A model generated the notes under the pieces. The model saw only the letters and a list, made by a program, of their open reading frames with translations, was not told the DNA's origin and made no database searches. Of a stretch of DNA of 64,000 nucleotides, positions 26,355 to 35,458 are shown piece by piece. The position numbers and the translations under genes were made by a program. Source of the stretch: Parvibaculum sp045863935 (lineage in GTDB: Bacteria; Pseudomonadota; Alphaproteobacteria; Parvibaculales; Parvibaculaceae); NCBI RefSeq assembly GCF_045863935.1, contig NZ_BTVP01000007.1:45434-109433 (forward strand), written 5' to 3'. Within the stretch, counting starts at the first letter, position 1; every line of letters starts with the position of its first letter.

Positions 26355-26831
26355 CTAGCCTGACGGATCGGTGACGACGAAGGTCGTCTCCACCCGCATC
26401 GTTGCTTCGGGAGTAGGAATGAAAGGCAACAAGGAAAATCGCGTGTCAGTGTAGTCGATCCGGACGAGAAGACGGTTGCCTTGCGTGTCTTCGGTTTCCT
26501 GGAAATCGAGCGCAGCGGATGCGGGGTCGATCAGAGGCGAGTAGGCGACGAGCGCACGGTTGATCGCATTCGTCGCATAGGTTTCGCGCTGCCCCGCATC
26601 GAGGCCCGCAACGGCCGCACGGCCACCCTCGGTCACCGCGTAGGACAAGGCGATGCGGGTCGCGAACTGGAATCCGTAGGAGATGATCCCGAAGAGAATA
26701 GCGAGGAAGACGGCAGCCACGAATGCGAACTCGATCGCGACAGAGCCGCTTTCGTCTCGGGTCATCCCTTGCAGGGGTGGCGCCTCTCCCGGAGGAGAAG
26801 CGCCAACCATTCTCTGTGAACGCAAATACAT
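26355..26831 (-). CDS. tadE: TadE-family minor pilin-like protein
   Basis: A 158-aa protein with the TadE signature: a short cytoplasmic N-terminus, DESGSVAIEFAFVAAVFLAILFGIISYGFQF (a prepilin-like hydrophobic helix with Glu at position +5 after the Gly-like cleavage site), then a periplasmic C-terminal domain. TadE pseudopilins are processed by the prepilin peptidase and needed for Tad pilus assembly. The start is uncertain: ATGs at 26831, 26810 and 26765 are all in frame, and none has an ideal ribosome site. It follows the flp pilin gene by nine bases. Confidence 0.82.
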   Translation of the reverse strand: MYLRSQRMVGASPPGEAPPLQGMTRDESGSVAIEFAFVAAVFLAILFGIISYGFQFATRIALSYAVTEGGRAAVAGLDAGQRETYATNAINRALVAYSPLIDPASAALDFQETEDTQGNRLLVRIDYTDTRFSLLPFIPTPEATMRVETTFVVTDPSG

Positions 26832-26840
26832 GCAATAGCC

Positions 26841-27041
26841 TTAATCGGCCGCCGCTGTCGTCAGATCGGCCTGAACGTCGCCAAGAACGCTCTGAAGGCT
26901 GGTGCCAATGCCGGTTGGGCCACCGACAATCGCCCACAGCCCGACCGCGATACCCGCCGCGAGCAGCCCGTACTCGACTGCGGAGATACCGCTCTCATCC
27001 TTCATGAACCGGCGCAGCAGCGCCTTTGTGCTTTCAGACAT
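26841..27041 (-). CDS. flp: Flp/Fap-type major pilin
   Basis: A 66-aa pilin. I choose the ATG at 27041 (MSESTKALLRRF) because GGAGGG lies five bases upstream; a further ATG at 27062 would add seven residues that contain that site. The type IVb prepilin motif is visible: DESG | ISAVEYGLLAAGIAVGLWAIV, with cleavage after Gly and the characteristic Glu5-Tyr6. It is the structural subunit of the Tad pilus used for tight adherence. No prepilin peptidase (CpaA/TadV) is in the window. Confidence 0.92.
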   Translation of the reverse strand: MSESTKALLRRFMKDESGISAVEYGLLAAGIAVGLWAIVGGPTGIGTSLQSVLGDVQADLTTAAAD

Positions 27042-27290
27042 CGAACCCTCCACTTTGTTCACGGCCGTTTCCGGCCACCCATTTCACCGGGCCCCCCAGC
27101 CCGGCTCCTCCACTCTGCACTGTCTTACCTTGTAAATAGTCTAGCAGTTTCGGCCGCCCCGATTAGGGGTAATCTTGCTCTTCAATTACTAATCACCAAT
27201 AAAACCACAACGCAAACATGGTTTCTTGCAGCACACGAGACGGCCCGGAATCTTCTTCACCTTGGCGCACACAATGCACGGCAGTCTTCA
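27042..27290. promoter_or_regulatory. Promoter region of flp pilin
   Basis: This 249-base gap separates the tad assembly genes from flp on the same strand. It contains an AT-rich stretch (about 27130-27205). A separate promoter for the highly expressed pilin is usual in Tad loci; I cannot pick exact boxes. Confidence 0.35.
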
Positions 27291-27545
27291 CTACCTTGAT
27301 CCTGACGTCTTCTCCTCCGACTTCTTGCCGATACTTTCGAGGTAGGCGTCGTAGATCCGGTCCGCTTCGGCGGATTGCATGGGAGGCTGGCGGCCCTCTG
27401 CCGCATATTGCGCATCGAGAACGGCCTTCGCCCGCGACTCCGGCGGGACTACCGTGGTGTCGCGGGGCTCCGCGCAAGCGGCGAGGGAGGTGAGCCCAAG
27501 GACGGTAAAAGCAACCGCGAAGCTATTCGGAACCAAACGCCCCAT
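27291..27545 (-). CDS. Small lipoprotein of the tad operon
   Basis: An 84-aa protein beginning at an ATG that overlaps the tadD stop (TGATG), so it is translationally coupled. The N-terminus is a lipoprotein signal (MGRLVPNSFAVAFTVLGLTSLAAC, lipobox SLAAC). The short mature part is polar with a helical segment (AEADRIYDAYLESIGKKSEEK). I do not recognise the family. Its position suggests an outer-membrane or periplasmic accessory to the Tad secretin. Confidence 0.65.
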   Translation of the reverse strand: MGRLVPNSFAVAFTVLGLTSLAACAEPRDTTVVPPESRAKAVLDAQYAAEGRQPPMQSAEADRIYDAYLESIGKKSEEKTSGSR

Positions 27546-28258
27546 CACATGTCCTCCTCGGTTGTATTTTCGGTTCGCGACCGTTGCTCAAGCCATGCCG
27601 TGGCAAACGCTTGAACCTCGGCCCTTTCCCGCGTGGTCGAGATGCCCGAGAGGAGGCGTCTCGCCTCGCCGTCCTTGCCTGCCATCATGAGTGCTATCAC
27701 CAAGTTGTTGCGTATGGACGTTGAGGCTGGATCCAGCTCCTGCGCCTGGCGCAGGTTGAATTCAGCCTCGGCAATGCCGTCTTTGCCTACGCATAGCTGC
27801 GCGTAACCGAGATTGTTGAGGAACTCGGCGCTGGAGGGACGCGCAGCGACCGCTCTCTGGAAATAGTCGACAGCCGCTGCCCAGTGGCCCTGCGCCGCCT
27901 TCACCCGGCCTACCCCGTTCAGACCGTCCGGTTTCAGGTCGGAACGTTCGAGATCGGAAAAGGCTTCAGCCGCAGCGTCGTACTGCTTCGTCCCCAGAAG
28001 CGCCTCGCCGTACAATCGGAGGAAATACGGTGTCTTCTTCTCCTGCACGGCGTACTGGTCGAGATATGCAAGTGCCGCGCGGTAGCGTCCCTGCTCGATG
28101 AGCCCGTTCACGACGCTCAGGTAGAGCCGCGAGGTCGAGGCTTCATCGAGAGGCTTCACGCTGTTCGCGGCGGGGGAGACCGCCTCGATAGGATCGAAAC
28201 CATAGTCGGCACAGGCTGAAACCCAGAGACACGCCGCTACTGCAATGATCTTCTTCAT
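27545..28258 (-). CDS. tadD: TadD-like TPR lipoprotein, pilotin candidate
   Basis: A 237-aa lipoprotein (MKKIIAVAACLWVSAC) with tetratricopeptide repeats from about residue 45 to 215 (units such as YFLRLYGEALLGTKQYDAAAEAF and AEFLNNLGYAQLCVGKDGIAEAEFNLRQAQELDP). TadD proteins are thought to pilot or stabilise the Tad secretin. The start overlaps the tadC stop (ATGA), and its stop overlaps the small lipoprotein start. Confidence 0.87.
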   Translation of the reverse strand: MKKIIAVAACLWVSACADYGFDPIEAVSPAANSVKPLDEASTSRLYLSVVNGLIEQGRYRAALAYLDQYAVQEKKTPYFLRLYGEALLGTKQYDAAAEAFSDLERSDLKPDGLNGVGRVKAAQGHWAAAVDYFQRAVAARPSSAEFLNNLGYAQLCVGKDGIAEAEFNLRQAQELDPASTSIRNNLVIALMMAGKDGEARRLLSGISTTRERAEVQAFATAWLEQRSRTENTTEEDM

Positions 28259-29196
28259 TCCACTGCCCTCGACTTTGCCATCTGCTCGCCGGCGCTCCGC
28301 AACGCCGCCTTCAAATCGACCACGGCAGGCCCGGCCAGGACCACAAGCAGAACCGGCATGAAAAAGAGGATCATGACAAGCGTCAGATGAGGCGCCTTCC
28401 GTCCGACCTGTTCGCGCGCCGTCGCCATGCGCTTGTCCGTCAAATCCGCCGAGAAACGCCGAAGCGTCGTCCCGAGCTCGCCGCCCTGGAACAAGGCCTG
28501 CTTGATCGTTGCCGCAAGATCCTGGCCTTCGTCGAGGCCGAGGCGCTGTCCCAGTCGATCCAGCGCGGCATCATAGGGCATGCCACCATCGATATCCGCT
28601 ATATGCCGGCGAAGAACTTCGCTCGTCACCGGTGCGGTCCGCGCAGCGACATTCGCGACATAGCGCATGCATTGATCGATGCTGACACCCGCATCCAGTG
28701 CCATCAGCATGATGTCGAGAACTGGCGGCAATTCACGCCGAATGACGTTCGCGCGGCGGTCCGCATAAACCTTGAGCGCGATCAATGCATATCGGTAGAA
28801 CAGATAGCCGAAGAACAGGCCCAGCAGGATATCGACCGGGGAAATGCCGTTCGCCCCCAGCCGCGCAACGACTACCCCGAGGCCGACGACAAGTGCAGTC
28901 GCGTAACGCAAGGCGACGAAGATATACAGCGCGGATGGCTGAAACAGTCCGGCGCGAAGTACAAGAGCTTTCAACTCGCGGTTGGTTCTCGCACCTTCAA
29001 TGCTGCGTCCTGCCCGCTCAAGTCCTTGCAGAACTGCATCAGCAAAAGTACCGCGCGGGCGGTCGGGCGCGAAGAGATGTGAGAGGCGCTCGGCAACTTC
29101 ATGTCGGCGCAGAAGCACCGGGACCGTAGACAGGAATACGGCTACGCCCGCCATCACTGCGAGCAGAGCCACCATCCATGTCATACCTTCCAACAC
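28255..29196 (-). CDS. tadC: Tad pilus inner-membrane platform protein TadC
   Basis: A 313-aa type II secretion F-family protein. It has an N-terminal helix (MVALLAVMAGVAVFLSTVP), central hydrophobic segments (about 95-145), the T2SF cytoplasmic domain (LDAGVSIDQCMRYVA ... LFQGGELGTTLRRFSADLTDKRMATAREQVGRKAPHLTLVMILFFMPVLLVVLAGPAV) and a C-terminal helix. TadC pairs with TadB to form the platform acted on by the CpaF ATPase. It starts 16 bases after tadB. Confidence 0.9.
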   Translation of the reverse strand: MLEGMTWMVALLAVMAGVAVFLSTVPVLLRRHEVAERLSHLFAPDRPRGTFADAVLQGLERAGRSIEGARTNRELKALVLRAGLFQPSALYIFVALRYATALVVGLGVVVARLGANGISPVDILLGLFFGYLFYRYALIALKVYADRRANVIRRELPPVLDIMLMALDAGVSIDQCMRYVANVAARTAPVTSEVLRRHIADIDGGMPYDAALDRLGQRLGLDEGQDLAATIKQALFQGGELGTTLRRFSADLTDKRMATAREQVGRKAPHLTLVMILFFMPVLLVVLAGPAVVDLKAALRSAGEQMAKSRAVE

Positions 29197-29212
29197 GCGA
29201 TTCTTCCCTTTC

Positions 29213-30142
29213 CTAGTAGGACGTGCTCTTGACGACGCCCCGCATCATGACCGCTCCAAGCACCTGTGAAACAGCGCAGTAAATCAGCAATGTCCGTCCC
29301 GACGGATTGTCGATGAACCATCGAACATAGTCGGGGCTCTGCACCATAACGACGGAAGCTACGATCATCGGCAGGAGGCCGAGCACCCAGGCACTTGCTC
29401 TGATCTGCGACGTGCTGACACGCACTTCGCGCAGGACCGCTGCGCGCCGGCGAATGTTCTCGATAAGATTGGCAAGGATCGCCGTCAGCGATCCGCCGAA
29501 CCGCAAGTTCGTTTCGACCGCGGCCCCTAACAGACGAAGTTCGTAGAGATCGAGTTCGTCGGCAAGCTGGCCGATGCTTTCGGTCACGCCTGCACCATTC
29601 GCGATGCGGCGCATGGTCGGAGAGAAAAATTCCACAATGATCGGCGGCGAAGACTGCGTGGCGCGCGAAAGCGCGACCGAGAGGCTGTTTCCCACGACAA
29701 GAAGCTGCCTCACCCGATCGAAATAGCCAAGCATCGCATCCGAAAGCGTGTTCATGCGCTGCCGCGCCCGATAGTCCACGACCGCAGCGATGACGAGAAC
29801 TACGCTGAGCACAAGAAGGGTCGAGACGAAGAAGGAGAACAGCAGCGTAATCGCAATCCAGAGGCAGAATGCAAAGAAAGCAAAGGCAGTAAGCCGATCG
29901 GCCGAAAGCTCGATTCCGGCCTGGTAGAGCCGGGTGCGCGCGAACGCAGGGAGGTAGCGCGTCGAATCCGGCCATGAGCCGAAAGGCGACGATGGCTTCG
30001 CCACGGCGGGCGATCGTGCGACGAGCTCCTCAAGCCGTTCTTCAACCTCACGGTCGTAGCGGCTTCGCCACAGCAAGAACAACGCATAGGCGCCGCTTCC
30101 GAGGCACAGTAAAGCCAGAATTACCGTCGAGAACCCCGTCAT
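29213..30142 (-). CDS. tadB: Tad pilus inner-membrane platform protein TadB
   Basis: The ATG at 30142 (MTGFSTVILALLCLGSGAYALFLLW) gives 309 aa, a usual TadB size. A longer open frame upstream overlaps cpaF and is not credible. There are membrane helices near the N-terminus, at about 90-135 and at the C-terminus, with a T2SF domain (MLGYFDRVRQLLVVGNSLSVALSRA ... RFGGSLTAILANLIENIRRRAAVLREVRVSTSQIRASAWVLG). It forms the assembly platform with TadC and follows cpaF by 16 bases. Confidence 0.9.
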   Translation of the reverse strand: MTGFSTVILALLCLGSGAYALFLLWRSRYDREVEERLEELVARSPAVAKPSSPFGSWPDSTRYLPAFARTRLYQAGIELSADRLTAFAFFAFCLWIAITLLFSFFVSTLLVLSVVLVIAAVVDYRARQRMNTLSDAMLGYFDRVRQLLVVGNSLSVALSRATQSSPPIIVEFFSPTMRRIANGAGVTESIGQLADELDLYELRLLGAAVETNLRFGGSLTAILANLIENIRRRAAVLREVRVSTSQIRASAWVLGLLPMIVASVVMVQSPDYVRWFIDNPSGRTLLIYCAVSQVLGAVMMRGVVKSTSY

Positions 30143-30158
30143 ACGTCCGTCAACTTTC

Positions 30159-31385
30159 CTATACGACCCGTCTCTTTTCCTCTTCTCCGTCCGAGAAAAT
30201 TTCTCGCAGCGAGTAGGTTGGGCCCTCCATCCCCACCACTTCACAGATGGAAACCACCTTCCGCTTGCCGTCGGCGCGGCGTGCGGTATGCACGATGACG
30301 TGAACGGCGCCGGAGATGAACCGGCGCACTGCCTGAAGGTCTGTGGAGAAGCCATGCAATCCGATCAGCATCTCAAGCCGCTCAAGCGCATCCCGCGGCG
30401 CGTTTGCATGCAGCGTCGCCATCGAACCATCATGTCCCGTGCCCATAGCCTGAAGCATCTCGATCGCTTCGCTTGAGCGGACCTCGCCAAGAATGATGCG
30501 ATCCGGGCGCATACGCAGAACGTTGCGCAAGAGGTCCCTCGCCGTCACCTCCGTCGAACCATCCGGCGAGGAAGGACGCGTCTCGAGGCGAACGACGTGC
30601 GACTGCTGCAGCTGTAACTCGGCCGCGTCCTCGATCGTGACGAGGCGTTCCTTGGCGCCAATATAGGAGCTCAAGACATTGAGCAGGGTCGTCTTGCCCG
30701 AGCCCGTGCCGCCGCAAATGAGGATGTTCTGTTTGCCGCGAACGGCATTCGACAGATAGTTCAGCATCTCCGACGACATCGAGCCATTCCGCACGAGGTC
30801 TTCGCCGGTCAGCGGAATGTGCTTGAACTTGCGGATGGAGAGGATGGGGCCGTCCAGGGCGACGGGCGGAATAATGACATTGACGCGCGAGCCGTCCGGC
30901 AGACGCCCGTCGACGTAGGGAGTTCCTTCGTCAACGCGCCGACCGATCGGGCTCACGATCCGCTGAATGACATTCATCAGATGCGTGGTGTCCCGGAAAC
31001 GCGTCTGAACCGGCTCGAGCTCACCATACCGTTCGACATATATATTTGCCGGCCCGTTGACGATCACGTCATCCACGGCCGGATCGCGCAGAAGAGGTTC
31101 CAGCGGTCCGAAACCGACTATCTCGTTCTGCACATCCTCTATGAGCTGCGCGCGCTCTCTCATATTGAGTGCGATGCCTCGCGACATGAGAACGACAGCA
31201 ATTGCGCGGGCGATTTCATCCTGAAGCGCCGTCGCGGGAATGCTCTCGCCTTCGACGCCCTGCTGATCCAGATACTCCAGCGTCAGATCGAAAACGCGGA
31301 ACTTGATTTCCTGGTAGCGGTCGGACACGCCAATATCGCTCGCCGCATCTCCCGTCCCGAGCATGTATGGCTGCAGGGTTTTCAT
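30159..31385 (-). CDS. cpaF: Tad pilus assembly ATPase CpaF/TadA
   Basis: A 408-aa type II/IV secretion ATPase. Walker A is CGGTGSGKTTLLN, followed by the Asp box (VTIEDAAELQL), Walker B-like region (RPDRIILGEVRSSEAIEMLQAMGTGHDGSMATLHA) and the His box. The N-terminal domain includes the typical FGPLEPLLRDPAVDDVIVNGP. It powers pilus polymerisation and possibly retraction at the inner membrane. Its start overlaps the cpaE-like stop by four bases. Confidence 0.94.
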   Translation of the reverse strand: MKTLQPYMLGTGDAASDIGVSDRYQEIKFRVFDLTLEYLDQQGVEGESIPATALQDEIARAIAVVLMSRGIALNMRERAQLIEDVQNEIVGFGPLEPLLRDPAVDDVIVNGPANIYVERYGELEPVQTRFRDTTHLMNVIQRIVSPIGRRVDEGTPYVDGRLPDGSRVNVIIPPVALDGPILSIRKFKHIPLTGEDLVRNGSMSSEMLNYLSNAVRGKQNILICGGTGSGKTTLLNVLSSYIGAKERLVTIEDAAELQLQQSHVVRLETRPSSPDGSTEVTARDLLRNVLRMRPDRIILGEVRSSEAIEMLQAMGTGHDGSMATLHANAPRDALERLEMLIGLHGFSTDLQAVRRFISGAVHVIVHTARRADGKRKVVSICEVVGMEGPTYSLREIFSDGEEEKRRVV

Positions 31386-32572
31386 GATAACACCCCGAAC
31401 TTCCGCGCCCAGCTCCTGAGTGGCTGCATCCGGTCACCGTCGGCGTCGTGATGCGGGACGAGATTGAGCGCCTGCAGATGCCGGACAAGGTGCTGAGCGT
31501 AGGGCGTGGATGTGTCGAGCGAGAGGGGTTCGCCCCTGTTCACGCTTTCTGCCAACTGCTGCCAGCGAACCGGGAGATCTATGGTGCGCGCCGCGCCGAC
31601 CGCATTTCCGATACCGGCCGTATCCGGCGCCATGCCCGGCGCAAACTCCTGCACGACAAGTACCGGCTCCTCACCCTCGGGACGGAACTGCCGCATCAGG
31701 CGCATGAGTTCAGCGGCGCCCTTGATCGAGGTGAAGCGCTGGTTGCAGGGAAGCAGGAAAAGCGCACCCTTGTCAGGCAAACTCAACAGCTCTTCCTGAC
31801 GGGAAAAGGGTCCGCAGGAAACAATCACGAGGTCATAAAGAGACTGGCAGATTTCGAGCAACGCCCGGAGATCGTGGACGTTGACAGCCCATTCGACATC
31901 GCCATGCACTGCGAGAGGCAGGACGTAAAGCCCCGAGCGCGGGCAACGCGCCAGCGCCGAATCGAGAAGCGCACGATCAAGGCGGGACATCTCCTTGACC
32001 GCCTCCTTCAAACGGAAAGAAAGATCTAGACCGAGCGAAATCGCCGCGCTGCTTGCCGGAAGCGAAAGATCGACAAGAAGAATTCCTTCGTCGGGCCGCG
32101 CCGAGGCAATTGCCGCACCGAGATTGACCGCGAAGTCAGCATCTTCCTCGCACGAGCTTCCACTGAGCACCGTAACAATGCGCGAGGAAGCCGTTGCACG
32201 CGGCCTGTCGACTGCCACGTGCCGAATGACCACCTCCCGAATACCGTCCTCTGCTGCGTCTCTGTCGATGAAGTCCTGCGCGCCTGCGCGCATTGCCGTC
32301 AGAATGAGTTGGGCGCCGGATTCATTGCCGATGACAATCATCGGCAGCGCCGGAAACCACTCCCTGACCACTGCGAGCCGTTCGAAGGCCGTGCGCGCAC
32401 CCATGCGGATATCGCTGTCGACCAGGATACCTTCCGGCCGAAACTGTGCAGCCAGTTCCTCGACGTTATCGATGGCCGGATCGGCACTCATGATGGTCGA
32501 AACGGATTCAAGCGCCAGCTTGATCCGTGCAGTGAGATTCTTGTCGCCTGAGATCAGAAGAAAGCGATACAT
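31382..32572 (-). CDS. cpaE: CpaE-like protein with degenerate ATPase motif
   Basis: A 396-aa protein between secretin and ATPase genes, matching the position and size of CpaE/TadZ. The N-terminal third is an atypical receiver (GILVDSDIRMGARTAFERL; LPMIVIGNESGAQLILTAMRAGAQDFIDRD). The C-terminal part is MinD/ParA-like (GILLVDLSLPASSAAISLGLDLSFRLKEAVKEM). The expected deviant Walker A Lys-Gly-Gly-x-Gly segment is replaced by LSGSSCEEDADFAVNLGAAIA, with no P-loop Lys, so ATP binding is doubtful. CpaE directs pilus assembly to the cell pole; this one may act only as a scaffold. Confidence 0.83.
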   Translation of the reverse strand: MYRFLLISGDKNLTARIKLALESVSTIMSADPAIDNVEELAAQFRPEGILVDSDIRMGARTAFERLAVVREWFPALPMIVIGNESGAQLILTAMRAGAQDFIDRDAAEDGIREVVIRHVAVDRPRATASSRIVTVLSGSSCEEDADFAVNLGAAIASARPDEGILLVDLSLPASSAAISLGLDLSFRLKEAVKEMSRLDRALLDSALARCPRSGLYVLPLAVHGDVEWAVNVHDLRALLEICQSLYDLVIVSCGPFSRQEELLSLPDKGALFLLPCNQRFTSIKGAAELMRLMRQFRPEGEEPVLVVQEFAPGMAPDTAGIGNAVGAARTIDLPVRWQQLAESVNRGEPLSLDTSTPYAQHLVRHLQALNLVPHHDADGDRMQPLRSWARKFGVLS

Positions 32573-32578
32573 GCCGCG

Positions 32579-34015
32579 TTACCTCATCAGGCCGTGCTTG
32601 ACGACGTGGTCGCCGACGGATTCGACGTTAAGCAGAATATCGCCGAAGTCGGGATCGTAGACCTGTCCTTCGCCAGGCAGCGCGGGCACTTCTCCCGCCT
32701 CCATCGGCGAGACGAGGCGCGGCGTTGCCACAATGATAAGCTCCTGGCGTTCGCGGGCGTTCTGGGTGCGTTTGAAAAAGCTGCCAATGATCGGCAGTTC
32801 GCCGATACCCGGCACGCGATCCTCGACATTCCCGGACGTGGAGTACATCAGGCCAGCGAGGACGAAGCTCTGCCCGTCGCCGAGCTCAATGGTCGTACGG
32901 GTCGACCGCGTGCGAAGCGCGGGAATGCGAAAGCCTTGCACGACAAGCGCGTTCGTATAGTCGAGTTCGCTGACCTCCGGGCTCACTTTGAGGACGATGC
33001 GATCGTTATCGAGGACGGTCGCTGCCACGTCGAGCTGCACGCCAAACTTCTTGTATTCGATCGTGACAGTTCCGTTGGCTGTGCCGGACTGGGGAACAGG
33101 CACCGGAATTTCGCCGCCCGCCAGAAACTCCGCGTCCTCGCCGCTGCGGACAAGCAGGGTCGGCTCGGCAAGCAACTGCGCCAGATTTGCGTTGCTCAAC
33201 GCGCTTATGACACCGAGGATGTTGGAGCCGGGCCATGCCATCAGCAGATTGAACGCCTGCCCGATGGGAAGATTGGTATTGGGATCGAAACCGGCATAGT
33301 CGCCACCGGGATTGGTCGTCTCGATATTGCCGGGCGTATACCCAAAGCCGGTGTTCGAACTCGGCCCGATCGCCGCAACCTGAATGTTGTTATCGAGACT
33401 CTGAAAGTTGAGACCGAGAGCCTTGAGCGTACTTGTCGAAACGGCCGCGAAGCGCACCTCGACCGCTACCATGCGGCGGTCGGCGACGGTCATCATATCG
33501 CCCGCGTCCTTGCCGAGGTAGGACCGCGCGAGCGATCGCGCTTTCTGCCGATCCTCGAGACTGTAAACCTGCCCCTTGAGAACGACGCCTCTCCCGGTCT
33601 CCACCGCCTTGACGCCTGAAAGCGCGGAATCGCGGCTGAACTCGGCCTGAAGCCCTTTCAGGTCCGCGCCAACGACGACATGATAGGAAAGGGAGGCATC
33701 GGTGCCGGCGAACCAGATGGTGAGATCGGTCGTTCCCTCCTTTTGTCCCAGCACGCGAAGTTCCTGCGAGGAAACGACCTTCACGTCTATCGTCCCCGGG
33801 TCGGCAATCGCAATCCGGTCGATGGTACGCTCTAGTTTCAGTATCCGCTGACCACCGACGGCTATGTCGAGAGCTCTTTCTGCCGCAAACGCCGCCTGGC
33901 CACCCAGCAGGAATGCTACGAGAAAGAGCGCGAGTGTCCCCGCAACCGATATACCGGTCCACCTGCCCGCCACTGCCTTCCCTCCCGCTCTCATATGTCT
34001 CATCCCCTCCGGCAT
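32579..34015 (-). CDS. cpaC: Tad pilus secretin CpaC/RcpA
   Basis: A 478-aa outer-membrane secretin with a signal sequence (ISVAGTLALFLVAFLLGGQAAFAAER). An N-terminal pilus-formation domain (RALDIAVGGQRILKLERTIDRIAIADPGTIDVKVVSSQELRVLGQKEGTTDL) and BON-like segment lead into the secretin core: LLAEPTLLVRSGEDAEFLAGGEIPVPV and VPGIGELPIIGSFFKR. It forms the multimeric pilus exit channel. The first ATG at 34015 has almost no spacing from its GGAAGG; an in-frame ATG at 33994 lies nine bases after GGAGGGG and may be the true start. Confidence 0.92.
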   Translation of the reverse strand: MPEGMRHMRAGGKAVAGRWTGISVAGTLALFLVAFLLGGQAAFAAERALDIAVGGQRILKLERTIDRIAIADPGTIDVKVVSSQELRVLGQKEGTTDLTIWFAGTDASLSYHVVVGADLKGLQAEFSRDSALSGVKAVETGRGVVLKGQVYSLEDRQKARSLARSYLGKDAGDMMTVADRRMVAVEVRFAAVSTSTLKALGLNFQSLDNNIQVAAIGPSSNTGFGYTPGNIETTNPGGDYAGFDPNTNLPIGQAFNLLMAWPGSNILGVISALSNANLAQLLAEPTLLVRSGEDAEFLAGGEIPVPVPQSGTANGTVTIEYKKFGVQLDVAATVLDNDRIVLKVSPEVSELDYTNALVVQGFRIPALRTRSTRTTIELGDGQSFVLAGLMYSTSGNVEDRVPGIGELPIIGSFFKRTQNARERQELIIVATPRLVSPMEAGEVPALPGEGQVYDPDFGDILLNVESVGDHVVKHGLMR

Positions 34016-34022
34016 CCTTCCA

Positions 34023-34916
34023 TTACCTCGGTGCCGTTACCGTCGACTGGTTTGCACCCGAATAGATCGTGATGCGGTGACCAGACGATCCCGTTGCCTC
34101 CGTTTCCCGCTCGGGATCCACGGAGGCCGAGCCCGGCCGCAAATCGTCGAGCGCCACCAGCTCCGCCGGCGCAATTTCCCGATCATCGGGATTGCGGATC
34201 GCCAGCGTGATGTGGCCGAGACGTCCCGCCAATGCGAGCTTCGCGAGCGCATCCGGAGGCGCCGCCACCGTCACGGTGCGTGCGCCGCTGTTCACCTCAC
34301 CGCCCTTGGACGAGAGAGCGGCGCCGACGGCGAGCACCTCCATATCCTGCAGAAGGAGCGCACTCTTGCTTTGATCCGCCTTCGTCTGGCCTATACCCGC
34401 TTGCTGGCCATAGACCGCACCGGGAAAAGTCGCAAAGACGTCAACCCTGTCGCCCGCCTGCAGGAATCCTCCAACGATGTCCTCTTCGGCAACGCGGATA
34501 GCGAAAGCGCGCTGTCCCTCGGAAACGAGGGCAGCCATGCCAGCGCCTGCCGGTCCGGCACTGAGCTCGCCGCCGAAGATAATCTGGGAGGCACGAATGT
34601 CCGCGGTTGCGACGCGGCCGACCGCCGCCGTTGCTTCATTGATGCTGCCGGCCGGCGCGGGCGCCTCCATTTTTCGAAGGGTCAAATCTTCCGCTGTGAG
34701 GACTCTGCCGCGTACCACATCGCGTGCCGCGACAAGCACACTGACAGCACGATCTGTGGCGAGCCCTTCGTCCCCTTGAGGCGCGACGGTCCTGACTGTC
34801 GCCGCATCGCGCGCAGACAAATTAAGCCAGATGAGAGCGACGGCAACGGCGATCAGCACGACGCCCACGCCCAAAAGAATTATCGGGTTTCGCTGAATCC
34901 GCTGCGCAAGATTCAT
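34023..34916 (-). CDS. cpaB: Tad pilus assembly protein CpaB/RcpC
   Basis: A 297-aa protein with one N-terminal membrane helix (IILLGVGVVLIAVAVALIWLNL) and a periplasmic SAF domain (SVLVAARDVVRGRVLTAEDLTLRKME), then the CpaB-specific region RAFAIRVAEEDIVGGFLQAGDRVDVFATF. CpaB-type proteins sit with the secretin in the periplasm. It is the first gene of the cpaBCEF-tadBCD operon, seven bases upstream of cpaC, so the operon promoter lies in the 540-base gap to its right. Confidence 0.9.
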   Translation of the reverse strand: MNLAQRIQRNPIILLGVGVVLIAVAVALIWLNLSARDAATVRTVAPQGDEGLATDRAVSVLVAARDVVRGRVLTAEDLTLRKMEAPAPAGSINEATAAVGRVATADIRASQIIFGGELSAGPAGAGMAALVSEGQRAFAIRVAEEDIVGGFLQAGDRVDVFATFPGAVYGQQAGIGQTKADQSKSALLLQDMEVLAVGAALSSKGGEVNSGARTVTVAAPPDALAKLALAGRLGHITLAIRNPDDREIAPAELVALDDLRPGSASVDPERETEATGSSGHRITIYSGANQSTVTAPR

Positions 34917-35458
34917 GATCTCGTCCCTCCTCCCGCGGCCGCCCCACTCACGCGCACTTCCCGTACACCTGACGAAACATTCTACGAGTCATTCTGCTCA
35001 ATAGAGTCTTAACTTTACACATGCATTTGCGCGGGAAGGCCGAGAACTTTGCCATCATTAGGAAAATAGCGACCTGAACAGCAAAGACCTGAAAACCATG
35101 TCATTAGTATGGAAACAATGCTGACCAAGAGTTTCCCTCTCCCACGCACAAAGGTAAGGGGGCCGCTCGCATCCAGCATGTGCAACCAACGGCCCGCCGT
35201 CTCTTTAAACACACTCACACGCCTGCGGTTCCGCCGCCTTGAAAATGTGATTCTAGTGATATCGAGATTGGCCGACGCGATGTATCGCGGGATTTGGTGC
35301 GAGGAACATCCAACAGAAATCGAAGCAGCGCGACACTCCTCGACAAACCGTGTACGGACCGTTCCGTGTTACTCAAATTAAATACAGTACTCTTCTTTAT
35401 TGTCCCCGCTCGCTTTGTACGATTGAAACGAGGGAAGCTCGTATGAGGTGGAGGGAAG
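34917..35458. other. Divergent regulatory gap upstream of cpaB and the TpsB-like gene
   Basis: This 542-base region has no convincing gene and must hold the promoters for the Tad operon (minus) and the TpsB-like gene (plus). On the minus strand, 35208-35232 reads GGAAC, 17 bases, GTT, one base off the EcfG consensus, but with this loose match chance occurrence is quite possible. AT-rich patches occur near 35000-35030 and 35365-35405. Confidence 0.4.

Noticed and set aside
35015..35218. A 67-codon minus-strand frame in the cpaB upstream gap
   Set aside because: GTG start without a ribosome site and mixed third-position composition; probably not a gene.
35208..35232. EcfG-type promoter upstream of cpaB (minus strand)
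   Set aside because: GGAAC-N17-GTT without the C; with such loose matching a few chance sites are expected in 64 kb, and it is almost 300 bases from cpaB.
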